A DNA stretch of 59,361 bases, taken from assembly GCA_036389795.1 (NCBI GenBank), contig DASVWD010000136.1, forward strand, positions 1 to 59,361, in the 5' to 3' direction. The notes under the pieces are model-generated. The model saw nothing but the letters and a program-made list of their open reading frames with translations. It was not told the origin of the DNA and did no database searches. Made by a program: the position numbers and the translations under genes. Every line of letters starts with the position of its first letter. Position 1 is the first letter of the stretch. Below are positions 45,019-52,966 of the stretch, piece by piece. Origin of the DNA: Longimicrobium sp. (GTDB lineage Bacteria; Gemmatimonadota; Gemmatimonadetes; Longimicrobiales; Longimicrobiaceae).

Positions 45019-46155
45019 ATGGCGATCGAAGGACCGCTGCGCGAGCTCGCGCTCTCCGACGTCTTCCAGCTGCTGGACCTGTCGCGCAAGACGGGGACGC
45101 TCACCATCACCCACGAGTCGCGCCACCGGCCTGCGGTGGTGCGCTTCGACCGGGGCGCGGTGGTGGGCGCCGAGCTGGGCGAGGCGCACGAGCGCATCGG
45201 GCACCTGCTGCTGCGCGCCGGCAAGGTCACCGAGCGCCACATCGAGCACGCCCGCCGCGCGCAGGACCGCGAGCCGGGGCGGCCGCTGGGGGCGATCCTC
45301 GTCGAACAGGGCGTCATCTCGGCCGACGACCTCAAGCGCCAGCTCCGCTTCCAGATCCAGGAGGCGATCTTCGAGCTGATCCGCTGGAAGGACGGCTACT
45401 TCCGCTTCGACGAAGTACCGGTGCCGCAGAACGGGGGCGTGGGAGTGCGCGTCCCCACCGAGAGCCTCCTGATGGAGGCGGCGCGGCGGATCGACGAGTG
45501 GAGCACGCTGGAGTCCAAGGTCCCCCACATGGGGGTGATCCCCGCGCTGGTGAGCGAGTCGGCCGAGGGGCCCACGCTGGACCTGCACCCGTCGGAGTGG
45601 GAGGTGCTGGCGGAGATCGACGGCGTGCGGACGCTCAAGGAGATCTCGGCCACGCTGGGGCGCGGCGACTTCGAGATCGCCAAGATCGTCTACGGGCTGG
45701 TGACCACGGGGATCGTGGAGATCCTGGAGGAGCGCCCCCCCGAGACGGCCGCGCCGATGGAGCGCCCGCTGCGCGACGCGCTGGGCGAGGCGCGCCTGGC
45801 GCTCTCGGACGGGCACCCCGACCGGGCGCGCCGGCTGCTGGACGACCTCTCCCGCGCCCACCCCGACCGCCCCGAGGTGTGGCTGATGCTGGCCGAGGCG
45901 CAGCGCAACCTGGGGCGCTGGGGCGAGGCGGTGATCTCGCTGGGCCGCGCCGCCGCGCTCGATCCGCTGGCCGCGACGACGCACTACCACCTGGGCTTCG
46001 CCGCCGCGCGCACGGGCGACTTCCACCGGGCGGAAGAGGCGTGGGCCACGTATCTCCGGCTGGAGGACGGCGACGCCGCGCGCCGCGAGAACGCCGAGCG
46101 CGCCCGCGCCGCGGCCGACGCGCTCCTCTCCGCGCTGGACCGGGAGGTGGGATGA
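45019..46155 (+). CDS. DUF4388 (PATAN-like) protein with TPR
   Basis: The product has 378 residues. The N-terminal ~100 match the DUF4388 pattern: MAIEGPLRELALSDVFQLLD, then KTGTLTITHESR and VVRFDRGAVVGAELG. A region like the type II secretion GspE N-domain (PLGAILVEQGVISADDLKRQ) follows. The C-terminal part has TPR units (ARRLLDDLSRAHPDRPEVW). DUF4388 proteins are linked to signalling and polar-motility complexes. The stop overlaps the next start by ATGA. A paralogue is at 51350. Confidence 0.85.
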   Translation: MAIEGPLRELALSDVFQLLDLSRKTGTLTITHESRHRPAVVRFDRGAVVGAELGEAHERIGHLLLRAGKVTERHIEHARRAQDREPGRPLGAILVEQGVISADDLKRQLRFQIQEAIFELIRWKDGYFRFDEVPVPQNGGVGVRVPTESLLMEAARRIDEWSTLESKVPHMGVIPALVSESAEGPTLDLHPSEWEVLAEIDGVRTLKEISATLGRGDFEIAKIVYGLVTTGIVEILEERPPETAAPMERPLRDALGEARLALSDGHPDRARRLLDDLSRAHPDRPEVWLMLAEAQRNLGRWGEAVISLGRAAALDPLAATTHYHLGFAAARTGDFHRAEEAWATYLRLEDGDAARRENAERARAAADALLSALDREVG

Positions 46156-47270
46156 GCGCTTCTCCGCAGCAGGTGCGGCAGTGGAGCGAGGAGGTGGCCG
46201 CCGACCCGGGGAGCCGCGCCTTCCTCCCCCTGGCCGAGCACTACCGCGCCGCCGGCCGCCACGACGCCGCGCTGCGCCTGGTGGTGCGCGGGCTGGAGCG
46301 CCACCCGTACGACGTGGAGGCGCACCACCTGCTGGGCCTCCTCTACCGCGACGCCGGCGACCTGGTGCGCGCCGAGGACGAGTGGGGCACCGCCGTGGCG
46401 CTCGCCCCCGAGCACCTGGCCGCCCGCCGCGAGCTGGGCCTGTTCTACTACGCGCGCGGCGACTGGGAGCAGGCGGTCAGGCACCTGGACCGCGCCCGCG
46501 AGCTCGACGTGATGGACGACGAGGTGCGCCTGGCGCTGGAAGAGGCGTGGGCGCGCTCCCGCGAGGGCGGCGGGAGGGGACGCGGGAGAGGGGACGGGGG
46601 ACGGGGGACAGGGGACAGCCGGCAGGTCGTCGCCGAGACGCCGGCTCCGGCCGCGCCTCCCGCGTCCGCCGACGCTCCGGCCGCGCCGGTCTCCCCCGCC
46701 CCGCCGTCCGACGAGGCCCGGGCGGACGCCGGCGCCGCGTCTCCGGCCCCCGCGCCGTCCGACGCCGCAGCGCCGGCCGGGACGACCGACAGCAGTTCGC
46801 ACTTCGCACTTCGCACTTCGCACTTCGCACCTGCCGCGCCGACCGAGGCGGAACCGTCCACCGGCGGATGGCAGGGCGGGCGCGAGTTCGAGGTGCTGGC
46901 GGGCGAGCTCCACGCGCTGGCGGGCGAGCGGGGGATCGTGGGGGCGGTGATGCTGGACGCGCAGGGGTTCGTGGTCGCCGGGGAGCTGCACGTGGGCGGG
47001 CGCGACCGGGGGCCCGAGATCGCCGCCGTGCTCTCGCCCGCGTCGTTCGAGGCCGAGCGCAGTCTGCGGCACCTGGGGCTGGGGAGCTGGCGGGGGATCC
47101 TGGTGGAGACGCCCGAGCACGTGGTGCGCCTGTCGCCGACGGCGGACGGGGGGATGGTGGCCGTGGCGGGGAGCCGCGAGGTGCCCACCGGGTGGGTGCT
47201 GCGCGTGGCGGGGCGCGCCCGCGAGGCCGCCGAGCGCTTCCTGGCCGCACTGGGTTCGGAGGGCCGGTGA
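46152..47270 (+). CDS. TPR plus roadblock/LC7 protein with repeat-derived linker
   Basis: The product has 372 residues. TPRs occupy about 10-135 (HHLLGLLYRDAGDLVRAEDE). A low-complexity linker (140-235) follows, then a roadblock/LC7-like domain (FEVLAGELHALAGERGIVGA, then VMLDAQGFVVAGEL). Within the linker, two intergenic-type repeat arrays are read in frame: GGGGACG/GGGGACA units at 46566-46618 give Gly/Arg runs, and TCGCACT units at 46796-46830 give HFALRTS copies. GTPase regulation of MglA is the likely role of the roadblock part. Confidence 0.82.
   Translation: MSASPQQVRQWSEEVAADPGSRAFLPLAEHYRAAGRHDAALRLVVRGLERHPYDVEAHHLLGLLYRDAGDLVRAEDEWGTAVALAPEHLAARRELGLFYYARGDWEQAVRHLDRARELDVMDDEVRLALEEAWARSREGGGRGRGRGDGGRGTGDSRQVVAETPAPAAPPASADAPAAPVSPAPPSDEARADAGAASPAPAPSDAAAPAGTTDSSSHFALRTSHFAPAAPTEAEPSTGGWQGGREFEVLAGELHALAGERGIVGAVMLDAQGFVVAGELHVGGRDRGPEIAAVLSPASFEAERSLRHLGLGSWRGILVETPEHVVRLSPTADGGMVAVAGSREVPTGWVLRVAGRAREAAERFLAALGSEGR
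46566..46618. repeat. GGGGACA-type repeats inside coding sequence
   Basis: Purine-rich units GGGGACG, GGGGACA of the same type as the intergenic array at 14550. They are read in frame through the linker of the TPR/roadblock protein. Confidence 0.7.
46796..46830. repeat. TCGCACT heptamers inside coding sequence
   Basis: Four units of the TCGCACT heptamer. Three units equal 21 bp, so the peptide repeats every seven residues (HFALRTS). It is identical to the arrays outside genes. Confidence 0.85.
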
Positions 47271-47620
47271 GCGCCTACGGCGAGCTGCTGGACCGGGTGA
47301 ACCGGGTGAGCGGCGTGCGCGGCTCCATGGTCGTGGCGCTGGACGACGGCCTGGTGGTCGAGGAAGACCTGATGTACGGCGTCCCCGGCGAGGCGGTGGC
47401 CGCGCTGGTGGCCTCCATCTTCCGCCGCGCGCGCCGGAGCGTGGAGGCCGCGGAGTTCGGCGCCGCGTCGTTCGTGCAGGTGGAGGGCGACGAGGGGCTG
47501 CTCTTCGCCGCGGCGCCGCCGCAGCTCGGCGACCTGCTGCTGGTGGTGATCGCCGAGCGCTGGGTGAACGTGGGCCTGGTGCGCCTGGAGGCCGCGAAGG
47601 TGGTCGAGGCGCTGGGATGA
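47267..47620 (+). CDS. Roadblock/LC7-domain protein 1 (MglB-like)
   Basis: The product has 117 residues, a single roadblock/LC7 domain: LLDRVNRVSGVRGSMVVALD, then DGLVVEEDLMYG and LLVVIAERWVNVGLVRLE. MglB proteins of this fold activate the GTPase MglA and set the leading and lagging poles. The GTG start at 47267 overlaps the preceding stop. Three roadblock-containing genes lie in a row before mglA; which is the true MglB is undecided. Confidence 0.82.
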   Translation: MSAYGELLDRVNRVSGVRGSMVVALDDGLVVEEDLMYGVPGEAVAALVASIFRRARRSVEAAEFGAASFVQVEGDEGLLFAAAPPQLGDLLLVVIAERWVNVGLVRLEAAKVVEALG

Positions 47621-48096
47621 GGCGCGCCGACCTGCCGCAGTTCGTCGGCGCCCTCACCGAGCCGGTCGACCGGTTCGCGCGCGAGGCCGGACTGCGCCTG
47701 GTGCTGCTGATCAACGAGAGCGGCCAGGTGCTGGCGCAGCGCGGCTTCGCGCGGGCGCTGGACGTGATGGGGGTGGCGGCGCTCGGCGCCGGCATCCACG
47801 CCAGCAGCCACGCGCTGGCGGTGATGGTGGGCGAGGGCGGCTTCAAGCACCTGCACCAGGGCGGGGCGGCGGCGCAGGTGTTCCTGGGCCCCTTCCGCAC
47901 CCCGGCCGAGGACCTGATCGCGATCGCCGTCTTCGGAGAGGACTCCTCGCTCGGCCTGGTGCAGGTGTTCTTCGCCGAGTTCGTGCGCGAGGTGGCGGCG
48001 CTCCCCGGCTGGGCCCAGCTGCGCCCCACCGCCGACGCCGAGGCGTTCGAGCGCGACCTGGAGGCGGGGCTGGAGACGGTGTTCGGGGAAGGATGA
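47617..48096 (+). CDS. Roadblock/LC7-domain protein 2
   Basis: The product has 159 residues. LRLVLLINESGQVLAQRGFA marks the beginning of the roadblock fold. AGIHASSHALAVMVGEGGFK resembles the HxASxxLAxxxGE segment of MglB-like proteins, and DLIAIAVFGEDSSLGLVQVF completes it. It overlaps the previous gene by ATGA and precedes mglA after a repeat array. It is a likely MglA regulator. Confidence 0.82.
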   Translation: MRRADLPQFVGALTEPVDRFAREAGLRLVLLINESGQVLAQRGFARALDVMGVAALGAGIHASSHALAVMVGEGGFKHLHQGGAAAQVFLGPFRTPAEDLIAIAVFGEDSSLGLVQVFFAEFVREVAALPGWAQLRPTADAEAFERDLEAGLETVFGEG

Positions 48097-48103
48097 ACGG
48101 CGA

Positions 48104-48222
48104 GTGCGAAGGTGCTTTAGTCTTTTAGTCCTTAGTCCTTAGTAGCTCCGCACTGGGCACTGGGCACTGGGCACTAAAACACCAAGCACTAAGGACTAAA
48201 ACACTTAGCATTCAGTACTTTA
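48104..48222. repeat. Mosaic palindromic heptamer array upstream of mglA
   Basis: Units of four types are mixed here: AGTGCGA, TTTAGTC/TTAGTCC, GGGCACT and ACTAAGG. The forward half (48104-48145) is matched by an inverted half (48172-48215). Shared structure across unit types suggests one family of related elements. Confidence 0.85.
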
Positions 48223-48240
48223 CGGCGAAGCGGAGACCGA

Positions 48241-48861
48241 ATGTCCCTGGTCAACTACTCGACCCGCGAGATCACCTCGAAGATCGTCTACTACGGTCCG
48301 GGGCGGAGCGGGAAGACCACGAACCTGCAGTACATCTACGGCCAGGTGCCCGAGGAGCGCCGCGGCCGCATGGTGTCGCTGGCCACCGAGACCGACCGGA
48401 CGCTCTTCTTCGACTTCCTCCCGCTGGACCTGGGGACAATCTCGGGGTTCCAGACGCGCTTCCAGCTCTACACCGTCCCCGGCCAGGTCTACTACGACGC
48501 CACCCGCAAGCTCGTCCTGCAGGGCGCCGACGGAGTCGTGTTCGTGGCCGACAGCCAGCGGGCGCAGGCCGACGAGAACGTGGAGAGCCTGCGCAACCTG
48601 CACGTGAACCTGCTGGAGCAGGGCGTCGATCCGCGGCAGATCCCCATCGTGCTGCAGTACAACAAGCGCGACCTCCCCGACGTGCTGAGCGTGGAGGAGA
48701 TGGACGACCTGCTCAACTACCGCGACCTCCCGCGCTACGAGGCGCGCGCCCTGGCCGGCGCCGGCGTCTTCGACACCCTCCGGGGGATCAGCGAGCAGGT
48801 GCTCCGCCGCCTCTCGCAGCGCTTCGGCCGCGGCGTCACCCCGGCGGGCGCGGGGGCGTAG
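48241..48861 (+). CDS. mglA: MglA-type small GTPase
   Basis: MglA (206 residues) is a Ras-like polarity switch for gliding or type IV pilus motility. Motifs: VYYGPGRSGKTTNLQYIYGQ (P loop near 18-26), ATETDRTLFFDFLPLDLG (switch I), YTVPGQVYYDATRKLVLQGA (switch II), and LQYNKRDLP (base recognition). The DFLPLDLG motif separates MglA from Ras/Arf proteins. The C-terminus extends by a short Gly/Ala tail. SD AAGCGGAG precedes ATG 48241. It follows the roadblock genes in the same orientation. Confidence 0.95.
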   Translation: MSLVNYSTREITSKIVYYGPGRSGKTTNLQYIYGQVPEERRGRMVSLATETDRTLFFDFLPLDLGTISGFQTRFQLYTVPGQVYYDATRKLVLQGADGVVFVADSQRAQADENVESLRNLHVNLLEQGVDPRQIPIVLQYNKRDLPDVLSVEEMDDLLNYRDLPRYEARALAGAGVFDTLRGISEQVLRRLSQRFGRGVTPAGAGA

Positions 48862-48981
48862 CGCACACCGGAGAGCGGTGTTGCGGCGGACGTGTGCTCC
48901 GCGTGGCGTATTCGCACCGACATCTGGACGGACTGGACCCGGGTGTTAGATTGGTGAGGACACCCGAGCGGAGGAGGCTGC

Positions 48982-49386
48982 ATGGCCAGCAAGAAGCCCT
49001 GGCGGACGGTTCTCGTGCCGGAGGAGACGGGCCGGTTCACGCGTGAGCAGATCGACGCCGTAATCCTCAAGGCCAAAGAGGAGCGCGAGCGGAAGGCTGC
49101 CGCCAAGGCGGGCAAGCCGCCGCGGCAGCATCGAGGCGAAGCAAAAAGAGGTGGTCACATGGCGAGCAAGAAGCCCTGGCGCACCCTGGTCATCGACGAG
49201 AGCGAGGTCTGCGGCCGGTTCACCCGCACGCAGATCCGCGAGGCGGTGCTGGCGGTAAAGGCGGAGAGCGAGCGGAAGGCTGCAGCGAAGGCGGCGCGCG
49301 CCCGGAAGGTATCGGGTCGCGGTGCCGCCTCCAAGCAGGCCAAGGCGACTGCCGCGCAGTCGCGTAAGATGCCCAGGGCGGCGTGA
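48982..49386 (+). CDS. Basic protein with internal duplication
   Basis: The product has 134 residues. Two halves start with the same MASKKPWRT and continue with (G)RFTREQIDAVILKAKEERER or GRFTRTQIREAVLAVKAESER plus KAAAKA. The second copy has its own ribosome site (AGAGGTGG) before ATG 49159, so it may be translated alone. The Lys/Ala-rich tail suggests nucleic-acid binding. It lies immediately upstream of, and overlaps, the next gene, so it could be its partner or antitoxin. No family is recognised. Confidence 0.7.
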   Translation: MASKKPWRTVLVPEETGRFTREQIDAVILKAKEERERKAAAKAGKPPRQHRGEAKRGGHMASKKPWRTLVIDESEVCGRFTRTQIREAVLAVKAESERKAAAKAARARKVSGRGAASKQAKATAAQSRKMPRAA

Positions 49387-50006
49387 CGGCGGACGGGTAC
49401 GACCGCAGCGTATTCATCAACTGCCCGTTCGACAGCCGCTACCGCCCGCTCTTTCGCGCCACCGTGTTCACAGTTCACGACTGCGGCTTCACCGCCCGTA
49501 GCGCGCTGGAGGTGGAGGACAGCGGGGAAGAGCGTATCCGCAAGATCAAGCGCATCATCCGCGAGTGCCGCTACGGCATCCACGACATCTCGCGCGTCCA
49601 ATCCGACCCGGCGACCGGCCTCCCGCGGTTCAACATGCCCCTGGAACTGGGGCTGTTCCTGGGCGCGCAGGAGTACGGCGACGAGGAGCAGCGGCGGAAG
49701 CGCTCCCTGGTGCTGGACACCGAGCCGTACCGCTACCAGAAGTTCTGCTCCGACATCGCCGGCCAGGACATCCGCTCGCACCGCGACCAGCCCACCCGGG
49801 TGATCGCCGCCGTTCGCGCGATGCTCGCCACCGCACTGGGAGGCGCGGCCCGCGTTCCCGGTGAAGCCAGGATCCGCGCGCGCTACAGCCAGTTCCGGGC
49901 GGAGTTGCCCACCCTGTGCCACGGTCTCCACGTCAGGCCCACCGAAATCCAGTTCGTGGAGATGCGTACGTTGATCCAGGAGTGGCTGGACACGCATCCC
50001 CTCTGA
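49383..50006 (+). CDS. TIR- or deoxyribosyltransferase-like protein
   Basis: The product has 207 residues. A Rossmann-like beginning (DRSVFINCPFDSRYRPLFRA, then FTVHDCGFTARSALEV) is followed by GIHDISRVQ and FNMPLELGLFLGAQEYG. The conserved NMPLELG glutamate fits the nucleoside 2-deoxyribosyltransferase/TIR-like superfamily, whose members may cleave NAD or nucleosides. The C-terminus is helical. GTG 49383 overlaps the stop of the basic protein gene. It looks foreign to the chemosensory locus. The assignment is by motif only. Confidence 0.55.
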   Translation: MTADGYDRSVFINCPFDSRYRPLFRATVFTVHDCGFTARSALEVEDSGEERIRKIKRIIRECRYGIHDISRVQSDPATGLPRFNMPLELGLFLGAQEYGDEEQRRKRSLVLDTEPYRYQKFCSDIAGQDIRSHRDQPTRVIAAVRAMLATALGGAARVPGEARIRARYSQFRAELPTLCHGLHVRPTEIQFVEMRTLIQEWLDTHPL

Positions 50007-50153
50007 TCAATCGGGTTCTTGACGCACAAGCAGGAGTTTAGCCTTCACCCGCGCCCTGCCGGGCTGGCTTCTTCGGGCTGATGCGGATAGGTTTTTCCAG
50101 TTCCCCCCACCACGAGAACACCCGGCCCCCGACCCGACGCCCGAATCCAGCCG

Positions 50154-51347
50154 ATGAGGTTCGAGCAGGATCCCCGCTTCACCTTCGACACCTTCGTGGA
50201 GGGCCCCGGCAGCCAGATGGCCGCGGCCGCGGCCCGCCGCGCCGCCGAGAGCCCGGGGACCAGCTACAACCCGCTCTTCCTGCACGGCGAGCCCGGGGTC
50301 GGCAAGACGCACCTCCTGCACGCCGTCGGCGCGCTCGCGCTGGCCGTCCGCCCCGAGCTGCGCGTCTACCACCGCACCGCCGAGGAGATGGTGGACGACC
50401 TCTCCAGCGCCGTGGGCGCGGGGACGGTCGACACCTTCCGCGACGAGCTGCTGGAGAGCGACCTGGTGCTGCTGGACGACGTGCACCGCCTCGCCGGGAA
50501 GGCGCGCACCCAGGAGGAGCTGCTCGCCGTGTGGGACGAGCTGGTGTGGACGGGGATCCAGGTGGTGCTCGCCAGCCGCGTCCCCCCGGCCGAGATCCCC
50601 GACCTGCACGACGGCCTGCGCGCCAGGCTGGCCGGCGGGCTGGTGATCGACATCCCCCCGCCCGAGCCCGAGACGCGCCTGGCCCTGGTCCGCCGCGGCG
50701 CCCGGGAGCGCGGGGTCGAGCTGGCCGAGGGGGTGGACCTCAGGATCGCCGAGCTGCCGCTGGAGGGCGCGCCCGAGCTGCACGCGGCGCTCGACCGCGT
50801 CGCCCGGGTGCAGGCGGACGAGGCGCGGCGGGTGGCGCCGGGCGAGGTGGCGGCGGTGGTGGGGCTCGCGGCGGAGGCCGAGGAGCCGGCCGACGAGTTC
50901 AGCGCCTACCTGGCCGACATCGTCAGCACCGTCGAGCAGCTGGTGGAGACCGACCCGTGGCGCAAGCGCCTGGCCGAGGCGATCCTGCGCTACGAGGGGG
51001 AGGGGATCCGCACCCGGCGGCTGGAGCACGCGCTGGAGGCCGACAGCGCCCCCGACGTCGACACGCTCCTCTCCGGCTTCGCGGCCGACCTGGAGCGGCT
51101 GCGCGCGATCGCCGCCGAGCTGATCGCGCTGGACCCCACCGCGGCCTCCGCCCACGTCCTCTCCGACCCCGACCGCGTGGCCGAGGCCGAGGCGCTCCTC
51201 CTCTCCGCCCGGGCCGCGGCCGAGCGCAAGGCCGAGGCGGCCGCGCCCGCCGAGCCCACGGTGGACCGCTGGTACTTCAACAATCCCGAGAAGGTGGCCT
51301 GGGGGTGGCTGGCGCTGGAAGACCGGCTGATCGAGGAGCTGGCCTGA
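50154..51347 (+). CDS. DnaA-like AAA+ ATPase without DNA-binding domain
   Basis: The product has 397 residues. Residues 1-215 match the AAA+ module of DnaA/Hda: FTFDTFVEGPGSQMAAAAAR, Walker A HGEPGVGKTHLLHAVG, Walker B DLVLLDDVHRLAGKARTQEE, then RVPPAEIPDLHDGLRARLAG. The C-terminal half is a different helical region and lacks the DnaA domain IV. It precedes a DUF4388/TPR gene by 2 bp and the cheR/D/B genes, so a role in polar organisation is more likely than replication initiation. A Hda-like regulator is the alternative. Confidence 0.83.
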   Translation: MRFEQDPRFTFDTFVEGPGSQMAAAAARRAAESPGTSYNPLFLHGEPGVGKTHLLHAVGALALAVRPELRVYHRTAEEMVDDLSSAVGAGTVDTFRDELLESDLVLLDDVHRLAGKARTQEELLAVWDELVWTGIQVVLASRVPPAEIPDLHDGLRARLAGGLVIDIPPPEPETRLALVRRGARERGVELAEGVDLRIAELPLEGAPELHAALDRVARVQADEARRVAPGEVAAVVGLAAEAEEPADEFSAYLADIVSTVEQLVETDPWRKRLAEAILRYEGEGIRTRRLEHALEADSAPDVDTLLSGFAADLERLRAIAAELIALDPTAASAHVLSDPDRVAEAEALLLSARAAAERKAEAAAPAEPTVDRWYFNNPEKVAWGWLALEDRLIEELA

Positions 51348-51349
51348 CG

Positions 51350-52966
51350 ATGGCGATCAAGGGAAACCTGCGCGAGGCCGGCCTCCCCGACGTGCTGCAG
51401 CTGCTGGCCATGGGACAGAAGACGGGGTGCCTCTCGCTCACCGACCGCTCCAACTTCGGCTACATCTACTTCGACCGCGGGCGCATCACCTACGCCTCCA
51501 TCGTCAACCGGCGCGACCGGCTGGGCGACCTGCTGGTGAAGAACGGGATGCTGGACGCCGCCGAGCTCTCGGCGGCCGTCGACGAGCAGGCGAAGAGCCC
51601 GGGGACGCGCCTGGGCGAGATCCTGGTGCGCAGGGGCGCCATCACCCGTGCTCAGCTGGAGCACCACATCCGCGTCCAGATCGAGGAGGCGGTCTACTTC
51701 CTCTTCACCTGGAACCAGGGGAGCTTCCAGTTCGAGCCCGGCCAGCGCCCCGAGGAGGGGGCCATGCTGGTGTCGATCAACCCCGAGAACCTCCTGCTGG
51801 AGGGGGCGCGGCGGATCGACGAGTGGAGCCTGATCGAGAAGAAGATCCCCTCGCTGGAGCTGGTGTTCGAGATCGACCGCTCCAAGTCCGTCGAGGGCCT
51901 CGAGCTCTCCGACGAGCAGCGCAAGCTCCTCCCGCTGGTCGACGGGAAGAGGAGCGTGCAGGAGGTGATCGACGAGAGCGGGATGGTGGAGTTCGACGTG
52001 GGCAAGGCGATCTTCGGGCTCATCCAGGCGGGCCTCGCCCACCCCGTGGGCCGGCGCGCGGCGCAGGCGCGCGAGGTGCCCCAGGCGCGCATCGACGAGC
52101 ACCGCAACCTGGGGATCGCCTTCTACAAGACCGGGATGTACGAGGAGTCCACCCGCGAGTTCCGGCGCGTGGCCGACCTGCAGCCCAACAACGCCGACGC
52201 CCGCTTCCACCTGGGGCTGATCGGGCTCAGGAAGGGCGACGACCGCTTCGCGCTGCGCTACCTCAAGGAGGTGGTCGAGCTGGGCGGGGTGCGCCCCTCG
52301 GCGCTGCACGACATGGCGCTGGCGCTGGAGCGGCTGGGGCGGGCGGGCGACGCGCGCATGGCGCTGGAGGAGGCGGCGCGGCGGGCCCCGAAGCGGCCGC
52401 AGGTGCTGCTGTCGCGCGCCATCCTCCTCCTCAAGCAGGGCGACCCCCACGCGGCGCGCGAGGCGTTCGCCAGGTACCGCGAGGTGCTGGGCGAGGCCCG
52501 CCCGCCGGCCGCGTACTACGCCTTCGCCCCGCTGGCCGAGGCCGCGGCGGGGCGGGCGGACGAGGCGGTGCGCCTGGGCGAGGAGGGGGCCGAGGCGCAC
52601 CCGCACTCGGCGTACGTGCACCTGCACCTGGGGGCGGTGCGCGAGCGGCGCGGCGAGTGGGCCGAGGCCGAGGCCGCCTACCGGCGGGCGGTGGAGGAGG
52701 ACGGCGAGGTGCCGCAGGCGCGCAAGGCGCTGGGTGACGCGCTCTACCGCCGGGGGAGCTACGACGAGGCGGCCGAGGAGTACCGCAGGGCGGTGCAGCT
52801 CGCCCCCGCGCTCGGCGACGACGTGTACTTCCGGCTGGGGAACATCCACTACAAGCGGATGGACCGCGCCGAGGCGGTGGCGCTGTGGCGGCGGGCGCTG
52901 GAGCTCAACCCGCACAACACGGTGGTGCGCACCAACCTGGAGCTGGTGGAGAACGTGCTGCGATGA
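51350..52966 (+). CDS. DUF4388 (PATAN-like) protein with TPR, second copy
   Basis: The product has 538 residues and is a paralogue of the gene at 45019. The N-terminal DUF4388 is MAIKGNLREAGLPDVLQLLA with KTGCLSLTDRSNFGYIYFDR. A GspE-N-like segment (TRLGEILVRRGAITRAQLEH) and a domain with LLEGARRIDEWSLIEKKIPS follow. At least six TPRs fill 240-530. ATG 51350 is 2 bp after the DnaA-like gene stop, and the end overlaps cheR (ATGA). A scaffold or output protein of the chemosensory array is likely. Confidence 0.85.
   Translation: MAIKGNLREAGLPDVLQLLAMGQKTGCLSLTDRSNFGYIYFDRGRITYASIVNRRDRLGDLLVKNGMLDAAELSAAVDEQAKSPGTRLGEILVRRGAITRAQLEHHIRVQIEEAVYFLFTWNQGSFQFEPGQRPEEGAMLVSINPENLLLEGARRIDEWSLIEKKIPSLELVFEIDRSKSVEGLELSDEQRKLLPLVDGKRSVQEVIDESGMVEFDVGKAIFGLIQAGLAHPVGRRAAQAREVPQARIDEHRNLGIAFYKTGMYEESTREFRRVADLQPNNADARFHLGLIGLRKGDDRFALRYLKEVVELGGVRPSALHDMALALERLGRAGDARMALEEAARRAPKRPQVLLSRAILLLKQGDPHAAREAFARYREVLGEARPPAAYYAFAPLAEAAAGRADEAVRLGEEGAEAHPHSAYVHLHLGAVRERRGEWAEAEAAYRRAVEEDGEVPQARKALGDALYRRGSYDEAAEEYRRAVQLAPALGDDVYFRLGNIHYKRMDRAEAVALWRRALELNPHNTVVRTNLELVENVLR

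Noticed and set aside
42226-46026. Very long minus-strand open frame opposite the TPR genes
   Set aside because: It is a shadow of high-GC coding sequence on the plus strand; its translation is low-complexity and shows no domain.
50154-51347. Chromosomal replication initiator dnaA and nearby origin
   Set aside because: Domain IV is absent and no cluster of DnaA boxes or dnaN/gyrB neighbours is seen.
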